A stretch of DNA of 64,000 bases from SAR202 cluster bacterium AD-804-J14_MRT_500m. Its GTDB lineage: Bacteria > Chloroflexota > Dehalococcoidia > UBA3495 > GCA-2712585. A program made the position numbers and the translations under genes. This document shows positions 53,457 to 62,739 of the stretch, one piece after another. Where the stretch lies: the NCBI GenBank assembly GCA_009391275.1, contig VEXF01000002.1, forward strand, positions 30,399 through 94,398. The letters run 5' to 3'. The notes under the pieces are model-generated. The model made no database searches and had not been told where the DNA came from. It worked only from the letters and a program-made list of their open reading frames with translations. Positions within the stretch are counted from its first letter, which is position 1; every line of letters begins with the position of its first letter.

Positions 53457-53594
53457 TTATACCGCCAACCGGTGCCGACCCTTAAATCTTCGATTCTTCA
53501 ACACCGCGCGACCCCCCCTAGAGAGCATTCGACGCATAAACCCGTGCACTCTTTTTCTGCGTCGATTTTTGGGTTGGTAAGTTCGTTTTGGCAC
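53457..53594 (-). CDS. rpmH: 50S ribosomal protein L34
   Basis: 45 residues, beginning [19 protein letters not shown] and ending RHRLAV, an unmistakable L34. The start is GTG at 53594 with AGAGGA about 10 nt upstream. It is the first gene of the rpmH-rnpA-yidD-PQQ-yidC-jag unit. Confidence 0.97.
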   Translation of the reverse strand: MPKRTYQPKNRRRKRVHGFMRRMLSRGGRAVLKNRRFKGRHRLAV

Positions 53595-53620
53595 TAGACT
53601 ATAGTCCTCTCAGCTTGCGG

Positions 53621-53650
53621 ATTATAAATTATCCAGATTTTAAGTGTCAA
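53621..53650 (-). promoter_or_regulatory. consensus promoter of the rpmH operon
   Basis: Minus strand TTGACA (53650-53645), an 18-nt spacer and TATAAT (53626-53621), a perfect match to both hexamers. The predicted leader is about 20 nt and includes the rpmH SD. Confidence 0.75.
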
Positions 53651-53705
53651 TTTCTTCGGCTTCAATAGTCGCCACTCCGGGCATCATCCTGCATCTCGTT
53701 ATTCT

Positions 53706-53742
53706 AGAACATTAAGTCAAGTCATGTTCTGGTACTTAATGT
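53706..53742. promoter_or_regulatory. two overlapping inverted repeats in the rpmH/tlyA gap
   Basis: AGAACAT (53706-53712) pairs with ATGTTCT (53724-53730), and ACATTAAGT (53709-53717) pairs with ACTTAATGT (53734-53742). The two stems share bases, so they are mutually exclusive. They lie in the 359-bp AT-rich divergent gap 53595-53953. Apart from these, the rpmH promoter and the tlyA -10, I see only one DnaA-box-like site, TTATCCAGA near 53628 (one mismatch). Confidence 0.4.
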
Positions 53743-53943
53743 TGCCATAACACAATGCCCAGTACGATGGCCCGACAAATCGTAGCCACAGGAAACGATA
53801 ATTATTTAATTAGATCGGGACAAACCAGTGATACTCGCACCCATAATACAAGCCACACATAAAAATTGGTATATTTTGAGAAGTTATGTAATACCTATAA
53901 ATCTTGATCCCACCATTAAGATCTAGGCAGAGGCTTTTTACTT

Positions 53944-53951
53944 GCTATAAT
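53944..53951 (+). promoter_or_regulatory. extended -10 element at tlyA
   Basis: TGC-TATAAT (hexamer 53946-53951) lies 2 nt before an ATG at 53954 and 8 nt before a second in-frame ATG at 53960. No SD and no clear -35. The predicted start near 53958 favours a leaderless message read from 53960. Confidence 0.5.
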
Positions 53952-53953
53952 TT

Positions 53954-54718
53954 ATGGTAATGAGATCCAAACCATCGAAAAAATCCCGCCTCGATCTTTT
54001 AATTCTTGAGCACAAGTTAGCCAACACGCGCCAGAAAGCGCAAGCGCTCATAATGGCTGGACAAGTTTTGGTGAACGGACGGCAAGCTTCCAAACCAGGA
54101 ACTCTATTTCCGTACGATTCTCACATTGTCCTCAAAGCTTCCCCTCAATATGTTGGCCGAGGAGGTTTTAAGCTGGCCCATGCCCTCCGCGTTTTCTCGG
54201 TGGACCCAACAGGACTAACTACCCTTGATGTAGGTTCGTCGACCGGCGGATTTACTGATTGTCTCATTCAACACGGGGCTTCCCGAGTATATGCTGTCGA
54301 TGTTGGCCGGGCTCAGCTCCACGATCGTCTCCGTAAAGATTCCAAAGTAGTGGTGATGGAAGGGATCAATGCTCATTATCCTTTCACACTCCCAGGCCCT
54401 GTTTCTTTAGCAGTAATGGACGTCGCCTTTATCTCCATCGTCAAAGTCATCCCGTCGGTTGTAACTCATCTAACGCCCGGGGGGATGATTTTAGCTTTAA
54501 TAAAACCCCAATTTGAAGCTCGCCGAGAAGAGATAGGTAGAAAGGGTATCGTCAAAGATCCTACCGTACACGCACGCGTGATAGGCCGCATTGCAAATTG
54601 GTCTGTTAACTATGGACTTCGTATCCTTAATCTTACATCCTCACCCATCAGAGGTGCGGGAGGCAATAGAGAGTTTTTCATCTCCCTCCAAAAAAATGAC
54701 GGTAACCCGTATTCCTGA
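53954..54718 (+). CDS. tlyA: TlyA family rRNA 2'-O-methyltransferase/hemolysin-like protein
   Basis: 254 residues: N-terminal S4 RNA-binding domain (RLDLLILEHKLANTRQKAQALIMAGQVLVNG) followed by an FtsJ-like Rossmann methyltransferase (LDVGSSTGGFTDCLIQHGASRVYAVDVG; VMDVAFISI; LIKPQFEA). Homologues methylate 16S/23S rRNA ribose. The true start may be the ATG at 53960 if the message is leaderless. It overlaps the PfkB gene by 23 nt. Confidence 0.92.
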   Translation: MVMRSKPSKKSRLDLLILEHKLANTRQKAQALIMAGQVLVNGRQASKPGTLFPYDSHIVLKASPQYVGRGGFKLAHALRVFSVDPTGLTTLDVGSSTGGFTDCLIQHGASRVYAVDVGRAQLHDRLRKDSKVVVMEGINAHYPFTLPGPVSLAVMDVAFISIVKVIPSVVTHLTPGGMILALIKPQFEARREEIGRKGIVKDPTVHARVIGRIANWSVNYGLRILNLTSSPIRGAGGNREFFISLQKNDGNPYS

Positions 54719-55571
54719 TCTCCTAGTAATCGGGCACGTGACCACAGACATCATAGATGGTAAACCTGTCCCCGGAGGAGCAGCTTATTACTCTTCTATC
54801 ACCGCAGCAAGACTGGGATATTCAGTGTCACTTGTAACAAGAGGCGCTTCTGCTCATGCATTGAAACTTTTGACCCCACTCGTTACCGTTCTTAATTTAC
54901 CTTCACAGAACGCAACCATCTTTCATCACAAATACAAAAATGGAAAACGGGAACAATGGATAACGTCGCGTAGCGAAGACATCTCTCCTGACCATATGCC
55001 CACGAACTGGAAACATTGTCCACTAGTTTTATTAGCTCCTGTAGCCAACGAATTGCCAGTGTCTATGAGCAAGATGTTTCCAAATGCTCTACTAGGTATC
55101 AGCCCACAAGGGTGGCTTAGAATCTGGAATGCGGACGGACATGTCATACCTCATGTTTGGCCAAATGTTTCACTACCTTCAAATTCACTAGTAGTCGTAT
55201 CTAAAGATGATCTTTACGAAGAAATAATGCCTTGGTCATGGTTGTCGGATCAAACTCACGTGGTCAGGACGGATGGTGCGTTAGGCGCTTACATACACTA
55301 TCGTGATCATCTGTGGCACATACCACCATTCCCGGTCAAGGTAACCGATACAACCGGTGCAGGGGATATTTTCACTACAGCCTATCTGGTACGATATTCA
55401 GAGACTAGGGACATTAAAGCTTCTGGAATCTTTGCTAGCAGTGCTGCTTCTTTATCGGTCAAGAAGTCAGGCTTGGATTCTGCGCCCGACCGAGCTCTCA
55501 TAAAACAACAGTTAGAGGCTCACGATAATCTGAAAGTACACACACGCCGACCATTTATGCACTCTAACTAG
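54696..55571 (+). CDS. PfkB family carbohydrate kinase
   Basis: 291 residues from the ATG at 54696, inside the end of tlyA; an earlier in-frame start at 54591 would add a non-homologous segment. It begins PDLLVIGHVTTDII and has PGGAAYYSSITAARLGY; the C-terminal anion-hole and catalytic motif is TDTTGAGDIFTTAYLV. Ribokinase-like sugar or nucleoside kinase, substrate unknown. Translation is probably coupled to tlyA. Confidence 0.87.
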   Translation: MTVTRIPDLLVIGHVTTDIIDGKPVPGGAAYYSSITAARLGYSVSLVTRGASAHALKLLTPLVTVLNLPSQNATIFHHKYKNGKREQWITSRSEDISPDHMPTNWKHCPLVLLAPVANELPVSMSKMFPNALLGISPQGWLRIWNADGHVIPHVWPNVSLPSNSLVVVSKDDLYEEIMPWSWLSDQTHVVRTDGALGAYIHYRDHLWHIPPFPVKVTDTTGAGDIFTTAYLVRYSETRDIKASGIFASSAASLSVKKSGLDSAPDRALIKQQLEAHDNLKVHTRRPFMHSN

Positions 55572-55627
55572 TCCAGTTTGATAGATCATCAGGCAATATA
55601 TATAGAGGAAAAGGTAATATCGCGGCC

Positions 55628-58600
55628 ATGTTTAAAAAGGTAACCAATCGCGTCAACTTTCCCAAGTTGGAAGAAGAAATCCTTGAGTTTTGGAAAACTC
55701 ATGACATTTTCTCCAAAAGCGGAAACGGAACCGACAAACCACGATTTATGATGTTTGAAGGCCCTCCTACGGCCAATGGAAGCCCGGGCATTCACCATGT
55801 TCTGGCCAGAGTGTTCAAGGACATCATCTGCCGATACAAAACTATGAAAGGCTTCTCACCTATACGAAAAGCAGGTTGGGATACTCACGGCCTTCCTGTC
55901 GAATTAGAGATAGAACGGGAGCTTGGGCTCAAATCAAAGCGTGATATCGAAGATTTCGGCATTGAAGAATTCAATAATAAATGCCGCCAAAGTGTTTTTC
56001 GTTACGTCAAAGAATGGGAGGACTTAACAGACCGCATAGGATATTGGGTAGATATGGATGATCCCTACATTACGCTTGATCGCACTTACATCGAGACCGT
56101 TTGGTGGCTTTTAAAGCAAATGTGGGAGAATAACCGGATATACAAAGGAATGAAAGGGACGCCGCATTGCCCACGATGCGTGACTTCGTTGAGTTCTCAC
56201 GAACTTGCGCTCGGATATCAAGAGAATACTCCTGATCCGTCAGTTTATGTAAAGTTCAGGATCAAATGGGATACCCAAGTTAGCCGTCGCATATTGGCCA
56301 ATATTTCAGCTAAAAAAAATGTCCGGCTTGACAACCACTTTTTTCTGGCTTGGACAACAACTCCTTGGACGTTACCAGGAAACACGGCTTTAGCTGTTAA
56401 TCCAACGGCCGAATATGTAATCGTGCATCTACCAAACAATGACGATCCTTCTGACGGTTCATTTATTTGTCTTTCTGCCAAACTAGCAGAGTCTGTGATA
56501 CACGATCCTTACGAAATTATCACAACCTGCACCGGTCAAGAATTAGTAGGTATAACCTACGAGCCTCTTTACGATCCTTATTACTATAACGTCGAGGTAC
56601 GACGTTTCGAAGATTCCGAAACGTCGGCGACTGGTATTCCCCAATTGGTTGATACGAACAAATTCGAGCCCCAGGTAATCGGCGGCGACTTCGTGTCATT
56701 AGACGACGGTACCGGCATAGTTCACATAGCCCCCGCCTTCGGTGACGAGGACCTAGACGCTGGGCGACAGAACGGACTCGCCTTCATCCAACAAGTGGAT
56801 CCCCAAGGATACCTGACCGGTGATTATCCATTTGCCGGACAATTTGTTAAGGACGCAGATGAAGACATCATATCGGATTTAGCATCCCGCAACCTCTTGT
56901 TTCGACGATCTATATATAAACATACTTATCCTTTCTGTTGGCGTTGCCATACTCCTCTTTTGTATTACGCAAAAGAGTCTTGGTATATACACACCACGGC
57001 TGTTAAAGAAGAATTAGTTCGTGGGAATCAATTAATAAACTGGTACCCTGACCATATCAAAGAAGGACGGTTCGGAGAATGGCTTCGTAACGGAGTTGAT
57101 TGGGCTATCTCACGAGAACGCTATTGGGGGACTCCCATCCCATTCTGGCATTGTGAAAAATGTGATGACTACCTATGTGTCGGGAGCTTGGAAGAGTTAA
57201 AAAAATATGCAATACCGCATGATAATCAAGACCTAGACAGTATAGATCTCCACCGCCCTCATATTGACAACGTGTTACTGAGCTGCCCCAAATGCGATGG
57301 TGGAATGCGACGTATTCCTGAAGTCATGGACGCTTGGTTCGATTCCGGTGCAATGCCTTTTGCTCAATGGAACATTACAAGCCCAAGTCAACTGGCAGAA
57401 ATCAGGAGCGACGGCCGCTTCCCAGCGGAATACATTTGTGAAGCAGTAGACCAAACACGCGGGTGGTTTTACAGCCTTCTCGCAATTTCAACCCTTGTAG
57501 CTGGAGAGCCAAGCTATAAGAATGTGATTTGCCTCGGCCTCATCTTAGATGAGAAAGGCCGAAAAATGAGCAAATCTCTGGGCAACGGTATAAACCCCTG
57601 GGATATCCTCAACACCCAAGGAGCCGACGCCATACGTTGGTATCTTTTTACGGCTACCCAACCTGGTGACTCACGTCGATTTTCCGAGAAACTCGTTAAC
57701 GAAGTAGTTAGAAGATTTATGTTGACGTTGTGGAACGTTTACTCTTTCTTCGTAACTTATGCTGAAATAGATGGGTACGATCCATCGCTCAAACCATCTT
57801 CCCCACAGAACCCCACTGAATTAGACCGTTGGATCCTTTCAGAACTTAACAGCCTAGTCGCACAAGTGGACCACTCTCTGGAATCTTACGATCCCACAAA
57901 TGGTGGTAGGCGCATACAAGAGTTCGTGGACCTTCTCTCTAACTGGTATGTCCGACGCAGTAGACGTAGGTTTTGGCGCAGCGGCAACGACTCAGATAAG
58001 CTTTCTGGTTACAGTACACTCTACCAGTGTTTAGTTACACTATCGAAGCTAATGGCTCCCTATGCGCCTTTTTTGGCCGAAGAACTGTATCAGAATTTAG
58101 CGCGTACTGTCGATTCCACTAGTCCGGAAAGCGTTCATCTCTCCGAATTTCCCAGTACAGAAAAGTTACTTATCGACCAACCTCTCATGGAAGCCACTAG
58201 ACTGGCAATGAAAATCTCTAGCTTAGGTAGAGACGCCCGCTCTCGAGCTGGCAAAAAAGTGAGAGTCCCCTTACAAACTATACTTGTCCATCCTCAAAAT
58301 AATAAGGAGATCTCTTATTTTTCTAACATCACTTCTCAAATTCTGGAAGAGTTGAACATCAAAGAACTTATTATTTTAGATAATGACGATCCTTTCTATC
58401 GGAAGGTGATAGGTAATGCGAAGGATACTCGATCGGTTTTATTAGATGGCTATCAAGTCGTCTTGGACAGCGGATATATGATTGCAGTCGACACTAACAT
58501 CACTCCTCTTCTGGCGGAAGAAGGACTCGCACGCGAACTAGTCCACCGGATTCAGAACATGCGACGATCTGCCGGGCTACAGATCACGGATAGGATCAGA

Positions 58601-58798
58601 ATCCATTACCAAGGTTCAACGGAGTTGATCCAGGTAATTTCCAATTATGGAGATTATATCCGCGAGGAAATACTAGCTGATGACATTATCCAAGCACCAG
58701 CGATAGAGGGATCACATGTAGAAAGCTTTAACGTTGATGGACTCGAATTAACGATCTCCATTACATCCAGCTATCTAGGAAGCCGGACGTCGTCCTAA
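55628..58798 (+). CDS. ileS: isoleucyl-tRNA synthetase
   Basis: 1056 residues, type-2 (eukaryote-like) IleRS. The HIGH-type motif is GSPGIHH (residues 51-57) and KMSKS is at 646-650. Editing domain with WTTTPWTLPGNTALAVN, and AWFDSGAMPFAQW before the Rossmann end. The C-terminal anticodon-binding region is present; type-2 enzymes usually tolerate mupirocin. The ATG has no close SD; TAATAT at 55615-55620 stands 7 nt before it, so a leaderless start is possible. Its last 24 nt overlap the convergent htrA-like gene. Confidence 0.95.
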   Translation: MFKKVTNRVNFPKLEEEILEFWKTHDIFSKSGNGTDKPRFMMFEGPPTANGSPGIHHVLARVFKDIICRYKTMKGFSPIRKAGWDTHGLPVELEIERELGLKSKRDIEDFGIEEFNNKCRQSVFRYVKEWEDLTDRIGYWVDMDDPYITLDRTYIETVWWLLKQMWENNRIYKGMKGTPHCPRCVTSLSSHELALGYQENTPDPSVYVKFRIKWDTQVSRRILANISAKKNVRLDNHFFLAWTTTPWTLPGNTALAVNPTAEYVIVHLPNNDDPSDGSFICLSAKLAESVIHDPYEIITTCTGQELVGITYEPLYDPYYYNVEVRRFEDSETSATGIPQLVDTNKFEPQVIGGDFVSLDDGTGIVHIAPAFGDEDLDAGRQNGLAFIQQVDPQGYLTGDYPFAGQFVKDADEDIISDLASRNLLFRRSIYKHTYPFCWRCHTPLLYYAKESWYIHTTAVKEELVRGNQLINWYPDHIKEGRFGEWLRNGVDWAISRERYWGTPIPFWHCEKCDDYLCVGSLEELKKYAIPHDNQDLDSIDLHRPHIDNVLLSCPKCDGGMRRIPEVMDAWFDSGAMPFAQWNITSPSQLAEIRSDGRFPAEYICEAVDQTRGWFYSLLAISTLVAGEPSYKNVICLGLILDEKGRKMSKSLGNGINPWDILNTQGADAIRWYLFTATQPGDSRRFSEKLVNEVVRRFMLTLWNVYSFFVTYAEIDGYDPSLKPSSPQNPTELDRWILSELNSLVAQVDHSLESYDPTNGGRRIQEFVDLLSNWYVRRSRRRFWRSGNDSDKLSGYSTLYQCLVTLSKLMAPYAPFLAEELYQNLARTVDSTSPESVHLSEFPSTEKLLIDQPLMEATRLAMKISSLGRDARSRAGKKVRVPLQTILVHPQNNKEISYFSNITSQILEELNIKELIILDNDDPFYRKVIGNAKDTRSVLLDGYQVVLDSGYMIAVDTNITPLLAEEGLARELVHRIQNMRRSAGLQITDRIRIHYQGSTELIQVISNYGDYIREEILADDIIQAPAIEGSHVESFNVDGLELTISITSSYLGSRTSS

Positions 58799-60061
58799 TT
58801 CCACCATGAAAGTGTGTACCCGATCATCTCTCCACACTTCCAACTCTACGACACTTCCTACACGGAACTCGAATCTAAGCACCCGAGTAAGGTCTCTCAC
58901 AGCCGACAAATCCTGACCAGAAACCGATAGCATCACATCCCCAGGTCTAATCCCTCCTGACCAAGCCGGGCTATCGATAACTACATCTGCCACTAAAATA
59001 CCATGCTTTACTGGCAGTACAAGCTCTGCTGATTGTTGCGCATCTAACTCTTGGATGAACACACCTAACCATGGCCAAAGCACTTCCCCCGATTCCATCA
59101 AAGCCTCAGCTACCAACAATGCGGTATCCCCACCCACAGCGAACCCAATCCCTTCTACTTGATTGCCTCTTAATACCGCCGTATTAATGCCAACGACTTC
59201 ACCCGCCAAATTCAACAACGGGCCTCCACTGTTCCCTGGGTTGATCACAGTGTCTGTTTGAACTAAACCATACAGCGTAGAGTCCTGATCAATCTGAAAA
59301 GATCTATCCAATGCACTTACGATTCCCAGAGTAACAGTAGGCCCACCTGGCAACGCTAAGGCATTACCTATAGCCACCACCCAATTTCCAACCCGCAGGG
59401 TACTTGGGTCAGCAAATGGTAAATATGGCAGATCTGCCTCATCCACTTTGAGTAATGCAATATCTGTAAGGGGATCCTTGCCTATAATCTGGGCTTCCAT
59501 CTGTCGGCCATCATCCAACGTCACTAATATGCTACTAGCGCCATCTATTACGTGATGATTGGTAACAATATGCCCTCGGTCATCAAATACAGCCCCTGAA
59601 CCACTGGAAAAGCTCACCTGCTTTCTTCCAAAAATATCCATAGTAGTCACAGACGCTACGATAGAGACTACAGATCCCCTGACTCTGGCTACCATATCTG
59701 CGATCTCTGGCGCGACCATCACCCCCACAGGATCAGGTGGCGTAGGTATGGGCAAAACGGTAGGCGTAGGTATGGGCAAAACGGTAGGCGTAGGTGTTGG
59801 GGTTTTGGTTTCACCCAAAGGAGACGGTAATTTAGTTTCGAATATTGTTATCACAGTCGGAGTAGCGTTAGCGTTTTGGCCTAACACTGGTGGAGTTTTA
59901 GATATCATCGACAAATCGTTTGTCTGATTTATGTTTTCGTCTGCTGGCGACACCTTCGATTCACAACCCACTAAAATAAAAGCAATTGTCAAAACAACGA
60001 ATGAAACGTGCGGTATAAAGATTAACGTTTTTTTCATTTTTGAAATCTTTTCAACCGTCAT
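58775..60061 (-). CDS. HtrA/DegP-type serine protease, predicted lipoprotein
   Basis: About 428 residues from the ATG at 60061 (or 60037); the frame continues upstream into rph but that part is not plausible. Signal peptide and lipobox: KKTLIFIPHVSFVVLTIAFILVGC. Then a Pro/Thr-rich linker, a trypsin-like domain with His in TNHHVIDGA, Asp in PLTDIALLKV and Ser in NPGNSGGPLLN, and a C-terminal PDZ domain (GGIRPGDVMLSVSGQDL). Extracytoplasmic quality-control protease. It follows rph by 34 nt and overlaps ileS by 24 nt tail to tail. Confidence 0.9.
   Translation of the reverse strand: MTVEKISKMKKTLIFIPHVSFVVLTIAFILVGCESKVSPADENINQTNDLSMISKTPPVLGQNANATPTVITIFETKLPSPLGETKTPTPTPTVLPIPTPTVLPIPTPPDPVGVMVAPEIADMVARVRGSVVSIVASVTTMDIFGRKQVSFSSGSGAVFDDRGHIVTNHHVIDGASSILVTLDDGRQMEAQIIGKDPLTDIALLKVDEADLPYLPFADPSTLRVGNWVVAIGNALALPGGPTVTLGIVSALDRSFQIDQDSTLYGLVQTDTVINPGNSGGPLLNLAGEVVGINTAVLRGNQVEGIGFAVGGDTALLVAEALMESGEVLWPWLGVFIQELDAQQSAELVLPVKHGILVADVVIDSPAWSGGIRPGDVMLSVSGQDLSAVRDLTRVLRFEFRVGSVVELEVWRDDRVHTFMVELGRRPAS
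59740..59787 (-). repeat. 24-bp perfect tandem repeat in the protease linker
   Basis: Two exact copies, 59740-59763 and 59764-59787, encode repeated TPTVLPIP in the linker between lipobox and protease domain. In frame, so length can vary without damage. Confidence 0.85.
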
Positions 60062-60095
60062 ACTCAGTAATCGATATTTAACCCTAAATTCAGAA

Positions 60096-60857
60096 TTACC
60101 GAGCCATCTGAGATCGCAATGAAGCAATAGCACCTTGTTGCAACGATATGAGATCGTCAATCCCTTTGGCCGCCAAATCGGTTGCTCTTGAAATCAGCGT
60201 TTGGTCGAATGGTCCTCCCTCGCCAGTGGCTTGTATTTCAACCACCCTACCATCTCCCGTCATAGCAAAGTTAAAATCTACGTCTGCCCTAAAGTCTTCT
60301 TCGTAGCAAAGATCTAACAGTAAAGTCTCATCTACTAACCCCACGCTGATGGCTGCGAGGCTAGTTTTTAACGGTATCCTATTGAGGATCCCATTATTAA
60401 CCAGTCCGCCCAATGCTTGGTTCAGTGCAACATATCCGCCCGTAATAGCTGCAGTACGAGTTCCCCCATCAGCCTGAAGAACATCACAATCTAATACTAC
60501 GGTCCGTTCCCCTAAGGAACTGAGATCGGTTACTGCCCTCAAAGATCGTCCAATCAGACGTTGTATTTCGTGGTGACGGCCTTTCACAGATCCCCCAGTG
60601 ACATCTCTGACCGAACGGGATAGAGTAGATCTAGGTAGCATGGCGTATTCGGACGTTACCCATCCCCGATTCTCTCCTCTAAGAAATCCTGGAACGCGCT
60701 CTTCAATCGTAGCCGAGCATATAACTTTAGTATTCCCCATCTCGATTAGGACTGAACCTTCTGCAAACGTTTGATATCCAACAGTGAGACCCGTCTTACG
60801 GATCTCGTCGTTGCGTCTTCCGTCAATTCTCACCCAGCTGCCTCCAGTTATTGCCAT
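60096..60857 (-). CDS. rph: ribonuclease PH
   Basis: About 253 residues from the ATG at 60857. RIDGRRNDEIRKT, GNTKVICSATIEERVPGFLRG, EYAMLPRST, GRHHEIQRLIGRSLRAVTDL and LDCDVLQADGGTRTAAITG are RNase PH signatures. It trims tRNA 3' ends phosphorolytically. No SD; an extended -10 TGC-TATACT (hexamer 60872-60867) puts the transcript start about 3 nt before the ATG. An ATG at 60887 lies upstream of that box and is rejected. Confidence 0.94.
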   Translation of the reverse strand: MAITGGSWVRIDGRRNDEIRKTGLTVGYQTFAEGSVLIEMGNTKVICSATIEERVPGFLRGENRGWVTSEYAMLPRSTLSRSVRDVTGGSVKGRHHEIQRLIGRSLRAVTDLSSLGERTVVLDCDVLQADGGTRTAAITGGYVALNQALGGLVNNGILNRIPLKTSLAAISVGLVDETLLLDLCYEEDFRADVDFNFAMTGDGRVVEIQATGEGGPFDQTLISRATDLAAKGIDDLISLQQGAIASLRSQMAR

Positions 60858-61071
60858 TTGGAGCACAGTATAGCAGCCCCTAGGCATTCTAATTTATACT
60901 AAGCTATGATTTTAACGATATAGACTTATGGCAACGACCTCGATGGTTTTAATCACCTGAAGACGCCTGTCTCAAACCAGCCATAAGCTGCTGACAAACC
61001 AGTTTTAAACCGACGGCAACCGTCTATAACAAGACAAAGCCACTAGACCATTTCGCATTTCATCCAACTTA

Positions 61072-61100
61072 TTGTGCTTACGTTGCAGCGACATTATAAT
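61072..61100 (+). promoter_or_regulatory. promoter of the ilvE-plsY unit
   Basis: TTGTGC (61072-61077), 17 nt, then perfect TATAAT (61095-61100). The predicted leader of about 28 nt contains AGGAG at 61124-61128. Confidence 0.5.
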
Positions 61101-61134
61101 TTGGTCACCGTTTAATAACGGCCAGGAGTTGCAA

Positions 61135-62073
61135 TTGAGCGCTCGGCAATACGCCTTCTTCAAAGGTGAATACGTACCATTGGAAGACGCTCGCGTCAGC
61201 ATATCCACACATGCCCTTCACTATGGCACTGGTACTTTTGAGGGCGTGCGCGGAAACTGGAACCCCGATAAAGCGACTACTTTCATCTTCCGGCTTAGAG
61301 AACACTACGAGCGACTTTTGACCGGATGCAAGCTACTGATGCTAAACATACCTTATTCCGTGGACGACCTTTGTAACATCACAGTAGAACTTGTAGAACG
61401 ATGCGGTTATACCAGCGACATATACATCAGGCCTCTGGCGTACAAGAGTGCAGAATTAGTGGCCAACTTGAAACTTCACGAGCTTGAAAGTGACTTTTGT
61501 TTGATTGTGACTCCTTTCGGGAATTACCTCGGCACAGACACTCTCAGGTGCTGCACCTCCGGCTGGCGTCGCCCTGATGACCAAACCATCCCACCCAGAT
61601 TTAAGCTAACCGGGACGTACATTAATAGCGTACTAGTAAAAACTGAAGCTGTGTTGGCCGGTTTTGATGAGGCCATCGTGCTGAACCGTGAAGGTTATGT
61701 TGCGGAAGGCTCCGGGGAAAACGTTTTCGTTGTAATGAACAATAAGCTTCACACACCTTCTCTCGATGACGGCGCCCTGCCAGGTATCACAAGGAACACA
61801 ATCATAGAGTTAGCCCGTGAAGAACTTGGTTTAGAAGTAATTGAGGGTCATATCAGCAGAACTGAGCTTTACTTAGCCCAAGAAGCGTTCCTCACAGGCA
61901 CAGCAGCTCATGTGACTCCTATGGTAGAACTGGACAGCCGGGCCATTGCGGACGGTCAAGTAGGTCCGATATCCGAACGTCTGCGAGATCTATACTTTAG
62001 CGTGGCCACTGGTAATCATCCCAAATATATGCATTGGTGTACCCCCGCCATCCCCAGGATGGCACCTACCTAA
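61135..62073 (+). CDS. ilvE: branched-chain amino acid aminotransferase (class IV)
   Basis: 312 residues from the TTG at 61135, which has AGGAG six nt upstream; the frame runs back to 61072 without support. ISTHALHYGTGTFEGVRG is the class IV start, the PLP Lys is in RFKLTGTYINSVLVKTEA, and LNREGYVAEGSGENVFVV is the family signature. It transfers amino groups to branched-chain 2-oxo acids. Confidence 0.93.
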   Translation: MSARQYAFFKGEYVPLEDARVSISTHALHYGTGTFEGVRGNWNPDKATTFIFRLREHYERLLTGCKLLMLNIPYSVDDLCNITVELVERCGYTSDIYIRPLAYKSAELVANLKLHELESDFCLIVTPFGNYLGTDTLRCCTSGWRRPDDQTIPPRFKLTGTYINSVLVKTEAVLAGFDEAIVLNREGYVAEGSGENVFVVMNNKLHTPSLDDGALPGITRNTIIELAREELGLEVIEGHISRTELYLAQEAFLTGTAAHVTPMVELDSRAIADGQVGPISERLRDLYFSVATGNHPKYMHWCTPAIPRMAPT

Positions 62074-62124
62074 TCGATAACGTCATCAACTGTCTGTAGA
62101 ACCGACGGAGAACCCGAGAATTAA

Positions 62125-62733
62125 ATGGATGCTATTAGTTGGGCCTTCGTAATCATCGTGGGCTACCTAATAGGCTCCCTCCCCTCTGCATATATCGCAG
62201 GCCGAATACTAAAAGGGCGAGATATTCGTAAGCTGGGTGACAATAACTCAGGGGCAGCAAATGCCTATCACAACCTAGGGCGTATCACTGGTATAACTGT
62301 ATGTGTAATAGACACTGGAAAAGGGGCCGCTGCCGTTCTCTTAGCACACACCATAAATGACGCGAGTACAATACATATGGTAGCGGGAATATCAGCTGTG
62401 GCAGGGCACAATTGGCCTTTTTTCCTACATTTCAGAGGCGGCAGAGGTGCCGCAACAACTCTTGGAATACTAATGTTCATAGCACCTATTGCTGCAATAC
62501 CTATGTCCCTTGGTTGCCTAGTCTTGCTGCTCTTTTCTCGTAACCCGATTGTTGCGTTGAGTTTCGCATTTATAGCCACACCTATATTGGCTTGGATTCT
62601 GGGAATCAACTTCAACACGATAGCTTACATGATCCTCCTTCCCACTATCGTGGGAATAAGCCATTTCTCTGGTGTCATGCGAGCATCTCGAACACATATC
62701 ACAAAACAAACAGCATCCCGGATTTCGGAATAG
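62125..62733 (+). CDS. plsY: glycerol-3-phosphate acyltransferase PlsY
   Basis: 202-residue membrane protein. GYLIGSLPSAYIAGRILKG, DIRKLGDNNSGAANAYHNLG, VAGHNWPFFLHFRGGRGAATTLG and NPIVALSFAF are the conserved PlsY loops. It transfers acyl from acyl-phosphate to glycerol-3-phosphate in phospholipid synthesis. The ATG is 51 nt past ilvE; the SD is weak. Confidence 0.93.
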   Translation: MDAISWAFVIIVGYLIGSLPSAYIAGRILKGRDIRKLGDNNSGAANAYHNLGRITGITVCVIDTGKGAAAVLLAHTINDASTIHMVAGISAVAGHNWPFFLHFRGGRGAATTLGILMFIAPIAAIPMSLGCLVLLLFSRNPIVALSFAFIATPILAWILGINFNTIAYMILLPTIVGISHFSGVMRASRTHITKQTASRISE

Positions 62734-62739
62734 CTATAA

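Noticed and set aside
60038..60160. Extended N-terminus of the HtrA-type protease back to 60160
   Set aside because: It would overlap the end of rph and place a non-signal segment before an obvious lipoprotein signal peptide; the ATG at 60061 or 60037 fits better.
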